This document shows, piece after piece, positions 1 to 12,700 of a stretch of DNA of 64,000 nucleotides. The stretch's first letter is position 1, and each line of letters begins with the position of its first letter. This DNA comes from Tetrapyrgos nigripes (Eukaryota; Basidiomycota; Agaricomycetes; Agaricales; Campanellaceae). Location: contig JAACJM010000134.1 in the NCBI GenBank assembly GCA_013368315.1, positions 124,001-188,000 on the forward strand. The letters run 5' to 3'. The translations under genes were made by a program, and so were the position numbers. A model generated the notes under the pieces. That model did not search any database. It saw nothing but the letters and a program-made list of their open reading frames with translations, and was not told where the DNA came from.

Positions 1-240
1 TCTTGGTGTAAGGGCAACTCCACACAGACTAAGACATAGGCTTGCAAAGCGAGACAAAAGGCTCACGAAGCAAGTGTAGTGGCTCAAGAGGCCAACCAAA
101 AGGCTCACGAGGCAAGGAAAGGGCTCAAGAGGCAAGACGAAAGGCTTGCGAGGTACAACAAGGGCTCGAGAGGTAAGACGAAAGGCTCGTGAGGTGACAC
201 AAAGGCTGCAAGAGGAGATCCAAAGAGATATATTTGCTTC
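1..240. repeat. imperfect tandem repeat, unit about 20 bp
   Basis: Repeated variants of GGCTCACGAGGCAAG spaced by about 20 bp fill the first 230 bases, with substitutions between units. Related units (CTCGTGAGG, CTCACGAAG and their reverse complements) recur around 385-480 and 550. No coding signal is seen. It looks like an old degenerate satellite and runs off the left edge of the window. Confidence 0.7.
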
Positions 241-589
241 TAGAAGTGGAGACATGGCTAGCTAACACACCTGCAGGAGGAGATCCAAAGAGAAAAGCTC
301 AAAGGACATCCTACTGCATGGTGCGATGTATATCTACAGTATGTAGCTTGGGAACATGTTACATAAACTGTACAGTAAGTCATGCCAGTGCTCGTGAGGT
401 CATGCCGATGCCTCACGAAGCCATGTGAGGTTATGCTGATGCCTCATGAAGCCACATGAGCACTTCGCGAAGGCATCAGATGACCTCACAAACGTGTCCA
501 GACACATAAAGAAAGGAGTAGACATAACACAAACATACCAGTGCAACTAAGGGCTCTAGAGGCAGTATGAAGGTTAGCTAGGTGTTCAA

Positions 590-1381
590 GAAGGTGATAT
601 AAGCAATGAGGACCATGATAAATAAAGTAAAAAGAGGAAAGGAAGAGGAAATAGAAGTGTCCCCTTACACTCGGTCTCTTTGCTGTATTCCCTTGTCAGC
701 TTCTCCTGTTCATTATATCTCATAGTCTGCTTTTTAATCTCTTCGCCATGTCTCTTTGTCAGCCCCTCAATCTCTTCATCACATTCCATCCTCATCTTCT
801 GTATCTCGTTGATACATTGAGAAGTCGTCTTATCCATCTTCGCCTTCGTCTCCTCCAATTCTTGTCTGCGTAACTGGAGAGCTGATCCCATACAACTTCT
901 GAGTGCTGCTCCATTTGTCTTATCTCTGCGAGATGCTGTCTCCTTTGCTCATTCAGCTGTCTGACACGGGTCTGCTCCAATTCATCTACTAGTTTCTTCC
1001 TCATTTCGTGAAAACTACTGTCCTTGTCTTTCAATCAGGGTTGGGCACAACCAGGTCAATGACTAAAAACTGGAAGTCTGAACTGGAGTCTAGACCCAGT
1101 CAATGCCGGTCTATACCACAGTTGTCAGAAATAGCTGAGCAATATTCCCATGAGTATCCAAACTTGTCAGGCAGCGGCATGCTCTGGCAAGCCACTGTCG
1201 ACTGCTGTTGACTGACCAGCAACAGCAAGTCAAGACCATAATCCATAGTTGCGCATTGACTGCCCATCCCTGCGTTCAATGCCTGCTCAAGCCAGCGATT
1301 CTGTTGTCGGACTGACAGCAATTCTTGGCAATGTTGAGAGGCAGTTGCAGTGGCATATGCATTGTAGATTTTGCTAGACAT
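590..1381 (-). pseudogene. decayed coiled-coil protein gene
   Basis: Read on the minus strand, three adjacent frames give consecutive protein-like pieces. The first (1381 to 1100) is rich in Gln and Leu. The second (about 1034 to 900) starts near an MRKKLVDELEQTR-like stretch, and the third (891 to 700) contains EETKAKMDK and heptad-like Glu/Lys/Leu spacing. Together they look like a long coiled coil whose frame has been broken at least twice. I do not recognise a family. The neighbouring KH-domain pseudogene is on the opposite strand, so the two may be parts of one decayed repetitive element. There are no clean splice signals to repair the frame changes, hence pseudogene. Confidence 0.4.
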
Positions 1382-1804
1382 GTCCAGAGTAAGAGATGAT
1401 CAGGGTCACTGTACTTTTGTTTAAAAAAGTAAGCAGGGCAGATACAGGATCATGGAATGTACTTTGACCATTTCTTCTTGTTTATATCTGTTAGTACCCT
1501 CATCATCTTGAACCAAAGTCTCGCCCTCATCCCAATGTCTGTTCTCACAATCACTGAGGTCTGGAAGTGAAGAAGGAGGAGCATGATTATGGTTACATTT
1601 CACGTTGTTTCTGAAATATAAATATAGAAGAAGGGATAGGATGAAAAGGGAGAGGAGATCCAAGTTGGTGCCAACCATTGAGGTGATAGTTCGTGAAAGA
1701 GAACGAGTCAAAGCATGTCTGCATGTCTATAACTCTCACAGGATCACACGATGCCACCTGCTGGGTCCTACTGTCCTAGGGGTTACTTGATGTGACTCTA
1801 TCAT

Positions 1805-2640
1805 ATGCTTGGCAAGCGGCATTCTCCTCATTGCCATTTCTCACAATGCAAAGGCCCCACTCAAAGCTTCGCAGACTTCACGACTGTCTTGACTATGCTC
1901 TTCTCAGATTCTCAGACCTCACAAAGTGCAGACTTGTTTGCAACTCCAGGTTTGGACTTATCTATGCCTGGACAACCTTCTTACTCCACTCCCCCTCCCC
2001 CTACCCCTTACGCCATCAATGCCATCAGCCACACTGTTCTCCCACTCACACAAACACACCCTACTGTGGAGGGCAAGCCTGACCGTTTTTCCTGTATGCT
2101 TGTGGTCCCTGACTCTGTCATTGGGCATCTCGTTGGTCGTGGTGGCAAGGGCTTACACCAGGTACACAACATTCTGGTGCCAGGCCTCAGGCTTTCACTG
2201 TGAAGTCTAGTTGTACTGGTGAGTGTCACATCTCTATCCAAGGCACTGATCAGCAGATTGGTGAGACTCTCATAGGCCTTGGTAAACGTCTCATGCGCAA
2301 GCGGGTACGTCGCGCTCTTCTGACAGACCTATTCCTGCTCCTCTGCTGGCTACCTCTGCACCAGTCCAGTTGACCCACCTGTGCCCGCTGTTGACATTTC
2401 CAGCACTGCAGGTCCTTGCACTGGCCAGCTCCCCATTGACGCTATGCTCCTCTCCCTGCTCAAAGTTCTGAGTTGACGTTTCCTCAGCATAGGCACCTTC
2501 AGTTGTGATGCCCTCTCCGATACCCTCCACAATGACAGCTGCTTCCACTGCCTCTTCAACCCCATCCCCTTGGTCTCTCAGTCTGATGAATGTGGGAGCC
2601 CTGGCCTCAACTGTGCAGTCAAGAGACGGTGTACAGACAG
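1805..2640 (+). pseudogene. KH-domain protein remnant
   Basis: A Pro/Ser/Thr-rich stretch (about 1805-2070) is followed by a type I KH fold signature around 2090-2290. It shows a VPDSVIGHLVGRGGKG segment carrying the GxxG RNA-binding loop, then in another frame an IQGTDQQIGETLIGLGKR segment that fits the C-terminal half of the same KH domain. The frame changes near 2170-2185 inside the domain, and no plausible intron explains it. Downstream sequence to 2640 drifts through all frames. KH domains bind single-stranded RNA or DNA. Here the gene is broken and lies directly beside a minisatellite, so it is probably a relic of a repeat-associated protein. The KH assignment is fairly secure; function is inferred only from the fold. 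Confidence 0.55.
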
Positions 2641-2694
2641 CCCGGAGGTCTTGGCCATTTATTTGTCGGTCTTAAAAGGTGCTCTATGACCTTT

Positions 2695-3955
2695 GTCTCA
2701 CTTCAAGGCATTGGGAAGGTGTCGTGAAGGTATTGTGAAGGTATCGTAAAGGTATTGTGAAGATGTCAGGAAGGTGTTGGGAAGGTGTCGTGTAGGTGTG
2801 GCAAACGTGTGGTGAGGATGTCATGAAGGTATTGCAAAGGTGTCATGAAGATGTCGCGAAGGTATCGTGAAGGTATTGGGAAGGTGTCATGAAGGTATTG
2901 GGAAGATGTCGGCAAGGTATGGGGGGAAGGTGCCATGAAGATGTCATGAAGGTGTTGTGAAGGCGCTGTGAAGGTATGGGGAAGTTGTCGTGAAGGTATG
3001 GGGAAGGTGTCATGAAGGTATTGTGAAGGTGTTGCGAAGGTATCAGGAAGGTGTTGTGAAGGTATCAGGAAGGTGTCAGGAAGGTGTTGTGAAGGTATCA
3101 TGAAGGTATTGTGGGAAGGTGTTGTGTAGGTGTGGCAAAAAAGGTGTTGTAAAGATGTCCTGAAGGTGTGGTGAAGGGGTGTCATGGTGAAGGTGTCGCG
3201 AAGATGTTGTGAAGGTATCATGGAGGTGTTGTGAAGGTGTTGTGAAGGTGTTGTGAAGGTGTTGTGAAGGTGTCGCAAAGGGGTTGCAAAGGTGTCTTGA
3301 AGATGTCGTGAACATGTCATGAAGGTGTCACAAAGGTTTTGTGAAGGTGTCATGAAGGTATCGTGAAGGTGTTGTGAAGGTATAGTGAAGGTGCATGCAG
3401 GTGTCAGGAAGGTGTCTGAAGGTATTGTGAAGGTGTCATGAAGATGTCATGAAGGTGTGGTGAAGGGTGTCATGAAGATGTCGTGAAAGTGTGGTGAAGG
3501 TGTCACAAAGATGTCACAAAGCTTTCATGAAGGTGTCATGAAGGTGTCGGGAACACTTCATGAAGGTGTGGTGAAGGTGTGGTGAAGGTGCTGTGAAGAT
3601 GTCCTGAAGGTGTGGTGAAGGTGTCACTAAGATGTCACAAATGTTTGGTGAAGGTCTCATGAAGCTATCAGGAAGGTAATGTTTAGTGAAGGTCTCGTGA
3701 AGCTATTGGGAAGGTATTGGGAAGGTCTCGTGAAGGTATTGGGAAGTTGTACATGTGAAGGTATTGGGAAGGTGTTGTGAAGGTATAGATCTCGTGAAGG
3801 TTTCATGAAGGTGTCGGGGAAGGTGTCATGAAGGTATCGCGAAGGTGCATGCAGGTGTCAGGAAGGTGTCATCAAGGTATCAGGAAGGTATCTTGAAGGT
3901 GTCATGAAGATGTCGTGAAGGTATCAGGAAAGTATTGTGAAGGTGTCATGAAGGA
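2695..3955 (+). repeat. 11-bp minisatellite (GAAGGTGTCGT type)
   Basis: About 1.26 kb of degenerate units of 11 bp with consensus near GAAGGTGTTGT / GAAGGTATCGT, with occasional 10- or 12-bp units. The opposite strand has long open frames only because the unit (ACACCTTCATG type) lacks stops in all three frames. The same repeat occurs in the opposite orientation at 63245-64000. Confidence 0.95.
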
Positions 3956-5174
3956 GTTGGGTCTCTCAAATCAAGCTCTGACTGTTCTACACAAACAAAT
4001 CTTTAGACCTTGCCTAGATGACTCGAGCCGCAAGCCAGTCAGAGCCAAGCCACAGCTCTAATACCAGCTCAACTCTGCCCAAAGCTGGAGCTGAGCCAAA
4101 CTGACCTCAGATTCAGATGGCAGACAGATGTCTGAGGGTGCATCATCCAGCGGATACCATCCATCCTATCTGAAGTTCATTGTCGGATGGCTGAAGTGCT
4201 TGAGAATGCGTCTGAGTTGCCAATTTACTAGGTCAATCTTCCCTTCAAGAGGTGCCATATAAATGCAAAAACTTACTAATATCTAGAGAACCCCTTTTTG
4301 ACACATTAATCATTCTCAGTGCTTTTGCTTGACGCCACATTTTTGTGGGAAACCCCATTGGCAAAGAGGCCATTAGCTCAATATTTTGAGGCGTCTCACA
4401 CAGCTTTTGTACTTAGATATACTTAAACTATGGAAAACTACTCCCAAACTTTTTTTATTACTACGTCAGCCACCTTCAGCCACCCATCCGCAGATGATTT
4501 GGTCTTTCGACGTATGCCATCTGCCGATGCGGATTGGCACTCTTGAACGACTCATCTGAGCGGACTCTGGATCCGCATCCGAACAGCATCCGATCCGCTA
4601 TGAGCCCTAAAGTCACAGTTACACTTAATTACGCAGGTTAAGCGAGGTGAGTGACTTATACTGTACACTTACTCAACCTGTGAGATGAGCAACTTACACT
4701 GGCACTCTCCCTGTCATTCCTCCAGTCCATTTGGCCAGTGAGAAATATGCCGAGAAACGAGTTTGAGTGCTTAAAATCCGGACTGATCTTTGTAAGCCAA
4801 TTTCAAAGGCTTGATAATAAGAGCGAGTAGGTTAAGGTGCAACGTGAGTGCGATGAGGGCGGGATACAGTCAACGACGCGCCGGAATGGATTGGGAATGG
4901 ATCTCGGAGTAGGTTTGGCTGGGAGTAAACAGAGACAAACATGTCGTTTTTGGCGGCCGGGTTACGGTCCCGGCTCATTTAGATGGATCATGTCCCCGAC
5001 GCCTTTGTTACTTTGTGTACCACTCACGGCTCATGATTTCGATTCTCGCAACTCTTCTCTTCCTAGTTATCGTCTTGCCACTGAGGCTTGTGCAACCCGT
5101 TGAGTATTCTCCACTTCGCCTCTATTACTATTCCTTTCGTTGGCACTACAGCTGATCATCAACACAGTGAAAAC
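3956..5174. other. non-coding stretch between minisatellite and RING gene
   Basis: No convincing exon is seen. The segment around 4090-4600 has repeated GGATCCGCATCCG / CATCCGCAGATG-like words on both strands and may be a degenerate non-autonomous element. At 4607-4715 two arms (TTACACTTAATTACGCAGGTTAAGC and CTTACTCAACCTG...CAACTTACACTGG) are loosely similar. I could not define ends or target duplications. Confidence 0.4.
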
Positions 5175-5726
5175 ATGCCAAAATACGCTAGCACCTCTGT
5201 TGCCACTGACACCCCCCTGAGAACGTATAAATCGGGTGGTACTGGAAAAGATAGAGCTGCTGAAGATGCAGATGTTGCTTTACCCGAAGTATGATCCTCA
5301 GAATCTCTTTCTCGTGCCGTACTCGTAACCACTGACATAACCAAACAGGTCCAAGCTCTTCGGCGACGTCAATTGGCTTTTTTTCACTTGTGCTATATGT
5401 CTTGAAGCTGCTGTGCAGCCTTGCGTGTAAGTGCGCTGTCCAAAACGCCGGTCTGACGTCTGTCTGACATTTTTTGCAGCACGCAATGTGGACATATCAT
5501 GTGTGGTGCATGCCTAAAGAACATTGCGATCCACGAATACAGGAAGGGAATACAGTGGCGAAAAATCCCATGTGCTCACTGCCGAGCTCCACTCAAGTCC
5601 GCCCCCGTGCTTTGCTATCCACTTCAGGATTTTGTCCGTTCCTTGGCCCTGGAGGAAGGCCTTGATATTCCTCCTCGTCAACGGTTCAAATGGCCCCCAT
5701 CCTTCCCAAAGCGCAAAAACCTCTAA
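5175..5726 (+). CDS. small RING-finger (C3HC4) protein
   Basis: Three-exon model: 5175-5288, 5356-5426 and 5480-5726, with GTATGA...AAG and GTAAGT...CAG introns, giving about 144 residues. Exon 2 carries CAICLEAAVQPC, which supplies the first zinc ligands. Exon 3 supplies TQCGH, MCGAC and CAHC, completing a C3HC4 RING. RING domains usually act as E3 ubiquitin ligases that recruit an E2 enzyme; that role is inferred from the fold. The first 38 residues are polar without a recognised domain, and the tail is basic and Pro-rich (about 35 residues after the RING). The start is chosen as the ATG whose frame reaches the first donor in phase with the RING exon; an upstream start cannot be excluded. 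No paralogue is seen in the window. Confidence 0.75.
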
Positions 5727-5989
5727 TACAAGCTACAATTCAAGGACGGTATTGGAAGCATCATCGGACATCATCCCTGGACATCATCTAGACTTCTCTC
5801 CGAGCCCTTCGTCTTTCAACCACTCCAAGTTGTCCACAAAATTGAATGGCTTGTGGCATAGGGAATGGGATTTCGTTGTTTTAGACTTCTTTCCCTGTAT
5901 CTCACAAGGAGAGTCGATCTATGGTGAGAGGGCCAGGCAGGTTGGCGGGGATAGCTGTAGTCACGTCTCGGAGTTGTCAAAATCGCGTC

Positions 5990-7250
5990 CGGATTCATTT
6001 TTTATCGTTTGCCTACCACATAACAGGATACATGCAGAGATACGTACATTATACAGACTAGTAATGATACGTGTACATGATAGAAGTCACGTAGTGAGGT
6101 CATTGAAGCAATCGAAGCCAAGTACGAAACAGTCCAAGGAGCGAAGTTCTGACCAAGTCACCAAACAAAACCCGGATCCCAGAGCACACACAAGGTCCCC
6201 ATTAGACTTGGGTAACACTGATAGCCATTGCGATGAAAATCGTTCGTGGTAGATACCCGAGGCACTACCACTAGCAAAGCTGTCGTTTGCATCAACCGTC
6301 TGAGAAGACGACGTGGATGAAGGAGGCGGCAGGTGAAGTAATGCTGGCGAGGCTGTAACGATAATCACTACCAGCCCAGAGGCTCGGCTTCAGTTTATAC
6401 ATCTAAATACAGAAGGAAAGATTGGAGATTGAGGTTAGGGCAAGCATACAAGCTATTTCAAAAGGCCGTAAAGAAGAAAAACATACCCATTCGTCCCCAT
6501 CCTCAAGACAAGCAGATAGAGCTGGACATAAAGTGTTGGCGAGGCATCCTGTAGACGTTGGGCTCGGTGTCAAAGCGAAAACAAAAACGGGACACAAACA
6601 ACTCACACCTCTGCATTCCTGACATATCGGGGTACATGAAACACAATTTCTGGTTCTTCAACAGCTGCAAATACTCAAACGCGTCCCTCCGCAAACATAT
6701 CTCATTGCATCCAGCAGGACCTTGGCACAGAGTACCCAGTGCTGCTATACCTCAGGCTCATGTATCTCCATCATCTCGTTGAAGCCAAACTGTTTCTGCA
6801 GATTTCTCGAGTTTCGTGGCAATCTTTGTGAATATCTGGGATCATGTTTTTGAGATGCGAGGTCGTCATCGGCGAGGTAAACGACGTAGTAGTAGATATA
6901 ATCAGCGAGATTATCCAAGCATATGTAATCTGTGGTGGCGGTTTTGTGCCGATAATATACCAGTAGCTAAGGTCAAGAGTCAGCCATGAAAGTCGAAGAC
7001 AAAAAACAAGCGACTTACTGAAGCCATACTCGCCAAGTTGTCGGACTGCATTGGCGAGACGTCCATCCAGGCGTGCGTAACGGCTGAAGTATAGGTTGGT
7101 TGGCTCATGTAGTTTATGAAAGAGTCGTATTATGAACGAGACCCAGAAAGATCATGCACGTGTCGACCGAACAATCATGCCATAAACAATCGCCTAACGA
7201 CTCCAAGACTATGATCGTCAGTGGGACTGATTTTGAGAATGTGGATGTGT
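5990..7250 (-). pseudogene. copy C of a duplicated unknown gene (homologous to 47.6-49.3 kb)
   Basis: On the minus strand, short protein-like exons can be linked by GT-AG introns. One contains GRLANAVRQLGEYGFSK before a GTAAGT donor near 7015. The next, from about 6945, reads about 60 open residues ending FGFNEMMEIHEPE. After a GTATAG...TTGCAG intron comes LLKNQKLCFMYPDMSGMQR. The end (about 6170-6090) contains VCALGSGFCLVTWSE. The same order of segments occurs on the plus strand at 47.6-49.3 kb, including GRLMDALQQFVEHGFSK and VCALGSGFWLVTWS, so these are paralogous copies. The upstream part (about 7100-7250) has stops and frame changes, so this copy is probably degenerate or only partly modelled. 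I do not recognise the family. Confidence 0.5.
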
Positions 7251-7582
7251 TTTTTAATGGCGTAAACTTCACGTCTGGAGTGATGATCCAAAAAGGTCTG
7301 TAGGTATAACGAATGTCAGTAATTGTAAGGTATTAAATAAATGAAGGAAGGAATCTACACTGGCAGTGGTGAAGGCAGTGTTGGCAGTGTTGCCCAGTCG
7401 ACGACCTTAAGTTGACGCGTTTCTGGTTTGAGTCAAACTTGTCAGTGTGACGTCGACTTGCTACATTAGGCTCTGTCCACAATTCTCACGCAGGAAGAAG
7501 CGTCCCTACCATTGCCGTCGCAGCCTCATTTTTCATTGCCTTATCTGTACCTCATGATGCAGCACTGACTGGGATACGGTAT

Positions 7583-9440
7583 TTGCTTTACAGGTCCAAG
7601 CCCTTGGAGAACTATAACCCGCATTTTAGTCACCGTCTACAGCAAGTCTACAGTCTTCTGGGACAATTCTCTCCCTCTTCATTCGCAACCTTCTTCATCG
7701 AAACGAAATTTTCTCGCAACGTCGCAAAGTTTTCTACAGGAGTGAAGTCTGTGCAGTATGGCGCAGACAGCCAAGATGAGGAGTCACCATAAGTCTATTC
7801 TATGATCGTTCTGACTATTGCGCCGGTCAGGCTGCAATCCTCGGAGACTGCTACCGGCAACATGTATGAGCGACTGACGAACGCATTCGCAATATTATCA
7901 GAGCAAATCATCGGAGTTTCAGGTATGTCTCTCTATTTATCTTGCTCAACATAGACTGCACCGCGCCAACGCTAGCGTTACCGTTCATCTAGCCAGCGCA
8001 AGCAGTTCGACGAGCCGCCGATACTCAGTAGTGTTGACCAAGTCCGATTCTGAACCTTGGTTCGGACCGAACTTTTCTGGACTGAACCGAAAGTTCAGTT
8101 CAAAGTTCAGAATTTCTCTGAACCGGACTCAAAGTCTAGTTCAAGGTTCGGGAGGTGCTGAACTTTTCCGGACGCGTCCGAACCGATGCTTTAAACTGTA
8201 CAAAATATTGGCTTTCCGGTGGCATTTTGATGAGTTTTTATTACTTTTATGACTGCTCTATCCTCTTCGCTGATTTAATTGATGGAGCAGAAGGCTATGT
8301 TACAGTTTGAGGCTGGTTTTACAACTGAGGCACACATCTGTGATGCACTGCCATAAGTTGTTGTACAGTGGAATACTGCAGTGAAACTTAGTAAAGTTGC
8401 TGTAGACGTCCTTTCCTAGAATCTGTAGCCAACATGTGGACGAAATGGTGAGTTTTAGAGCCTCTCAAGAGTGAAAAATTGAGACTGACTAAAAAATTGG
8501 TCCAGAAAAGTCCGAACCTGAACTGGACCGAAGTTCAGTGAACTTTTGGTCCAGTCCAAAGTTCAGAAAATTTCTGAACCGGACCTAAAGTTCGGTTTGG
8601 GGTTCAGAAAATTTTGGCCTGAACCGGACTGAACTGGACTTGGTCAACACTAATACTCAGACATTCTTAGTTGGAACCACGAATTGAAAGCGAGGACGGT
8701 CTTCAATGATGGGATTGAAATTTCAGAGGGTTGGGTGTGTACTGGACGTTGGTAATGGTGCTGTTGGAACCGATGCTGGATATTAATGCTTTTTTGGGTA
8801 TGGTTTGTCGTTCATTTTTTGCTCTCGTTTTCGTTTTATCACTACCCGTCCATGCCCCCCGCGTCTGGCCTTGCTTCGTTGTGCGTATGATATGTTGCAT
8901 TCTTTCTTATAATTACACCCAGGTTGTTGAGCCGTCTACTCTCCCTCCAAATGAATCTTTTCCTTTCATTGCTGCTTCTTTTCGGTCTGTACTGACGCAA
9001 TCTTTTGGCTGATAAGCCCTGCCTCTCAGCAGCCCTCTTCTTCATCCGGGACTATTCCCCGATTTTTCGAGGCGATGGCCATGGGGTTGCGGAACGAGGT
9101 TCGCTTCCTTGACTTCATTACGTCGCTTTTTCACTTCTTCGCGTTTTTGTTCTATACTTTTATTCTTCTATCCTATTCCTTCTCTCAGCCGTCCTCAGCT
9201 TCGCAATTGACATTATGTTGGTACTTGCACTTTGAGACTTATGAAACGTACGTCTACGTCTCGTCCCATACCGTCTTGTTTTTGCGCAAACCCAAGACAG
9301 AGGCAACGCTCGACCGGCTTGGTGACGAGCACGTAATTTCGTTGGCAGATATACTAGCAGAAGGAAATGTTTGCTCAATCATTTCTACAATGAAAGAAAG
9401 AAGTGTTACCGATACTAAAGCGACAAGGTAGGAATTTCCT
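7583..9440 (+). pseudogene. unknown plus-strand gene interrupted by a MITE
   Basis: Open segments with intron-like joins lie on both sides of the 624-bp MITE at 8029-8652. Before it, an open frame (about 7800-7921) ends at a GTATGT donor, and a short exon from about 7995 runs into the target site. After it, the same frame continues for about 34 codons (DILSWNHELK... to a stop at about 8751). If the element and one copy of the 8-bp target duplication are ignored, the frame is continuous, so the MITE probably sits in an exon. Further possible exons lie at 8922-9440. No domain is recognised. The splice model is incomplete, so intactness before insertion is unproven. Confidence 0.35.
8029..8652 (+). 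mobile_element. 624-bp hAT-type MITE, copy 1
   Basis: The element begins TAGTGTTGACCAAGTCC and ends with its exact inverse GGACTTGGTCAACACTA. It is flanked by a perfect 8-bp direct duplication ATACTCAG at 8021-8028 and 8653-8660. An 8-bp target site and TAGTGTTG-like termini fit the hAT superfamily. The interior has clustered GTTCAG / CTGAAC words near both ends, like the subterminal repeats bound by hAT transposases, and no transposase coding. A second copy of identical length lies inverted at 61443-62066. Confidence 0.92.
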
Positions 9441-9771
9441 TAGAGCGTTTCGTACCTCTCTAGTTCCTTAACTTCCCTTGAGGACGGTGACTGGAAATTC
9501 TCTGGGGTGTAATCTCTCACTGTTGCGACTTTCTTGGGATCTAGTACGGTTCACAACTTGAACCTGCGGCAGCTTGCAGCTTCAGCTTGTTTTGAGTACA
9601 TGCTTGGATAATCCTCCAAATTCATACCGAACAAAATTTGTATCTATGTAGTCAAACGAGAGTACGCAGAATTCAGCATATGTTTTCAAGTTTAGCATGC
9701 AAGCTTGTGAGTAGAAAGGTTAACTTGCAATGGAATCGTGAAAAGATTTGGAAAGTACTTCTTTCACTGTA

Positions 9772-12700
9772 TCAACGGCATATCTCCTCCCGAGCTTTCG
9801 CTACTCTCAGCATTCGCTGAAGGTCAATGTTGCTCCATCCATCAGTTTCTTCACCAGGCATTCCTGAACTTTCCCCAGTAAAGTAGAATGCGCCAACAAT
9901 GAGAGAGAGAATTATTCCCACTAAGATACCCATGGCGATTGGAAACGTGGTGATTGTCTGCGTCTGTTTCGCGCCGAGCATATGCCTCCTGAATCCAACT
10001 AGCCGACCCGTCCACAGATGGTATCTAAAGGATGTCTCCGTATAGGCTATGATTCGGGACATATACCTCCTCGAGAAAAGGAGATACGATTGTGAAGACC
10101 TCACGCGGAATATCGTCCAACGGAGCGCTGCACGGATCACAAAATAAGTCGCATCATAGGCTTGGAGCAGGAACATGGTAGGGCTGATGAGACTGGCACA
10201 GATGGGGTTCCAAACCAAGAGCAGAACCGTAACCACGTCGTGGTTAATGATCTTCACCAATCGATTGTTCACTACCAGGACATGCGGTTGCGTAGACTTC
10301 ACCTGCCATGTCATCCAATGACGGGCTGCGTGGGTTGCAGAACGTAGAGCTTCATTGTTATCTTGAAGAAACAACACGGTGAAGCCGATGAAACTGGCAT
10401 CGACGGGATATTTCCAGAGCAAAAAAAGGACGATTATCCCAGTGCCAGAAATGAGGGAACAAGGTGACAACTCGCTCAGAGGTAGCAATGCTAGAATCCG
10501 TGCATCGTGGCAATATGCTGGAAACGCAGTCTGGGTTCCGAAACGACTGATTAGTTCGGCCGCGAAGTAACGATACAAGGGAAGTACTGACCATCGCACC
10601 CGGCTCTTGGAGCCATGATTTCATTACTCCACCTTGACGAACCTGAGAGATCGGATTAACAGTGACGGGCTGAATCTTAGATTCAGCGACGTGTCGTAGT
10701 TTGACGTCCCTTGCAGTTTCTAACCCTTCCAGGCGAAGATTAGGAGTGGGTCCAGGTATTTCAAAAATCGATGTAGATTGCTGTACGGGAAGGTCTGCAC
10801 ATGCGAAGGAAGGAACGATCCATATATGGAGTCAGATATTTAGATGCTACCTTTGTGAGTCTGGCGCACCTAACGTTAATGACTGAAACGCGTTTGCCAA
10901 CCATTGTTCATCACCCTGACCAAGCGAGGTATGGGTCAGTATCCAGCTAATCAGATCATAGTGATTGTCCACCTGTGTAATGACTGAGTTTCTACTCGGC
11001 TGGACTGCAGTCTCGATCGACGTAGATGTTGCAAGAATCTCCTCTTCCTTGGCCCTGGTTTCTGACGGTGGTGTGTCAGTAGCATCGCGCTCGGGTATTC
11101 CATCTCCTTTGTCGAAGTCCAATGATGAGGATAGGCTCTCGGTTTCGATCCAGTCTTTTGCCCCTGCCTGAGGATCACTTTCTGAAGCTGGTAAGCCTAC
11201 TGGTGAACACGGGAAACCGTTTTCAGAGAAATCTGCAATAACATGATGTTCAGTAAGAGGTCGGACACGACAAGCGTACATTTGTGAGCGCACCTAATGT
11301 GATTGGCCGGGGAGAAGACCGACCATGAATTGGTCTGTCAGTCTTGTAAGGTGGAAGCATACCCTACGTCACAGCAAAATCAAGGTGAGAGCCCATACGG
11401 CAGATACGGCCAAGATTGTGCTAAGCCCACCATCTCTTCGTTTATTGGTCTCACTGTGTTTCTTCCATTCGCCTCAAAATCTGTGAAGACGGCCTCTTCT
11501 TGCCCGGGTCCTGGGGTAACTGCAGCACACCATGAATAACCGTCATCGGCGAAGGGGGTCGTCTCCTTCAAAAACCGCGCTTTTTTGTCGAGTTTATTCA
11601 GGAGACGGTTGGCTAGGTTGGATATTTGATACGAGATCTCCCAAGGGTCCCCATTGTCTAAGACACTGTTACAGTCCATGATGCCATCTACCGGCAATAT
11701 GTTAGCATCTTGACCACATTCCGTCATGAAAAAATATCCTCAACCATCTACAGGCACTTCAGCGTCATCGGACTTCGCTTGCAGCTTGACGGCAGAGAGA
11801 AGATTGTCTGTCAAGAGAGTGGTCCAGATTTGGTTTATGACAGTGCAGTTCTCCTGCAGTTTCAGGAGGATATTGTAATTTGCGATGTTGCGTATTTTGC
11901 TTTTCTTGGTCTCCTGTAGCATGATTTCGACTTCAAGAACACGTTTATGGAAATTGAGAGCGTCATCTTCCACAGCGATATTCAGATTGTCCTAGAAGAA
12001 ATATTAAGATCTGCGTTGAGGCATCATGATACTATTCGCACCAGATCAGTCTGATACTGCCGCCTTATCTCGCAGGCACTGTCTAGAAATCCATTGGCAC
12101 GTTTCAAGTTCTCTCGCCCCGTGGAGCTGAATGTTTCCATAGCTTCGTATATTGAGTGAACTGTAGGTACATTTGGTCTGCCCTCCTGTATAAATGTAGG
12201 TTAGAGAGAGCCGGGGTGAAGCAGTGAAAAAAAACTTGGATTGCCTCATGAGTTTCGGTCACCTGTTGACCACTAAAAGATGAAAGTGATGAAATTTGTG
12301 CGCTAGACTGCCTGTCAGTATATACGGAACACTTGCAGAGATAGGATACACAACTTGTCGTTGAGCTGGGTTGCCAGTTCGTTTGATCGCCACGTAGGGA
12401 GTAAGGTCCCTACCTGGCGTCCTGGCTTGAGCAGGGAAGCATAAGGCGATACTAAAGGTTTCGGAATGGGTGCCTTTTCGTACAGCTGTATTGAGAAGGG
12501 TAAATCTTTCTGATTAAGGGATTGCAGCTGACGGTCTAACACTCAATAACACTTCGACGGCCACCATCCCCCGTTGGGCGTTTTCCAATATGTACCGGAC
12601 AGGCTGAGGATAATCTTTCTTGAGAAGCAATTCCCTAGCGATGCGACGAGCGTTCCCTGGACCACGTATGCTATCAGTGAGTTGAAAGAGAAGATCACTA

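Noticed and set aside
2695..3955. Long minus-strand open frames (up to 195 codons) rich in His, Asp, Thr, Phe
   Set aside because: They are produced by a stop-free 11-bp minisatellite and appear in every frame of that strand; no gene signals accompany them.
8031..8252. 73-codon open frame inside the MITE, also present in copy 2
   Set aside because: Made of subterminal repeat words of a non-autonomous element; no transposase similarity.
8703..8790. VLDVGNGAVG-like string resembling a methyltransferase motif I
   Set aside because: Only one motif, in a frame that stops at once and disagrees with the better-supported exon frame.
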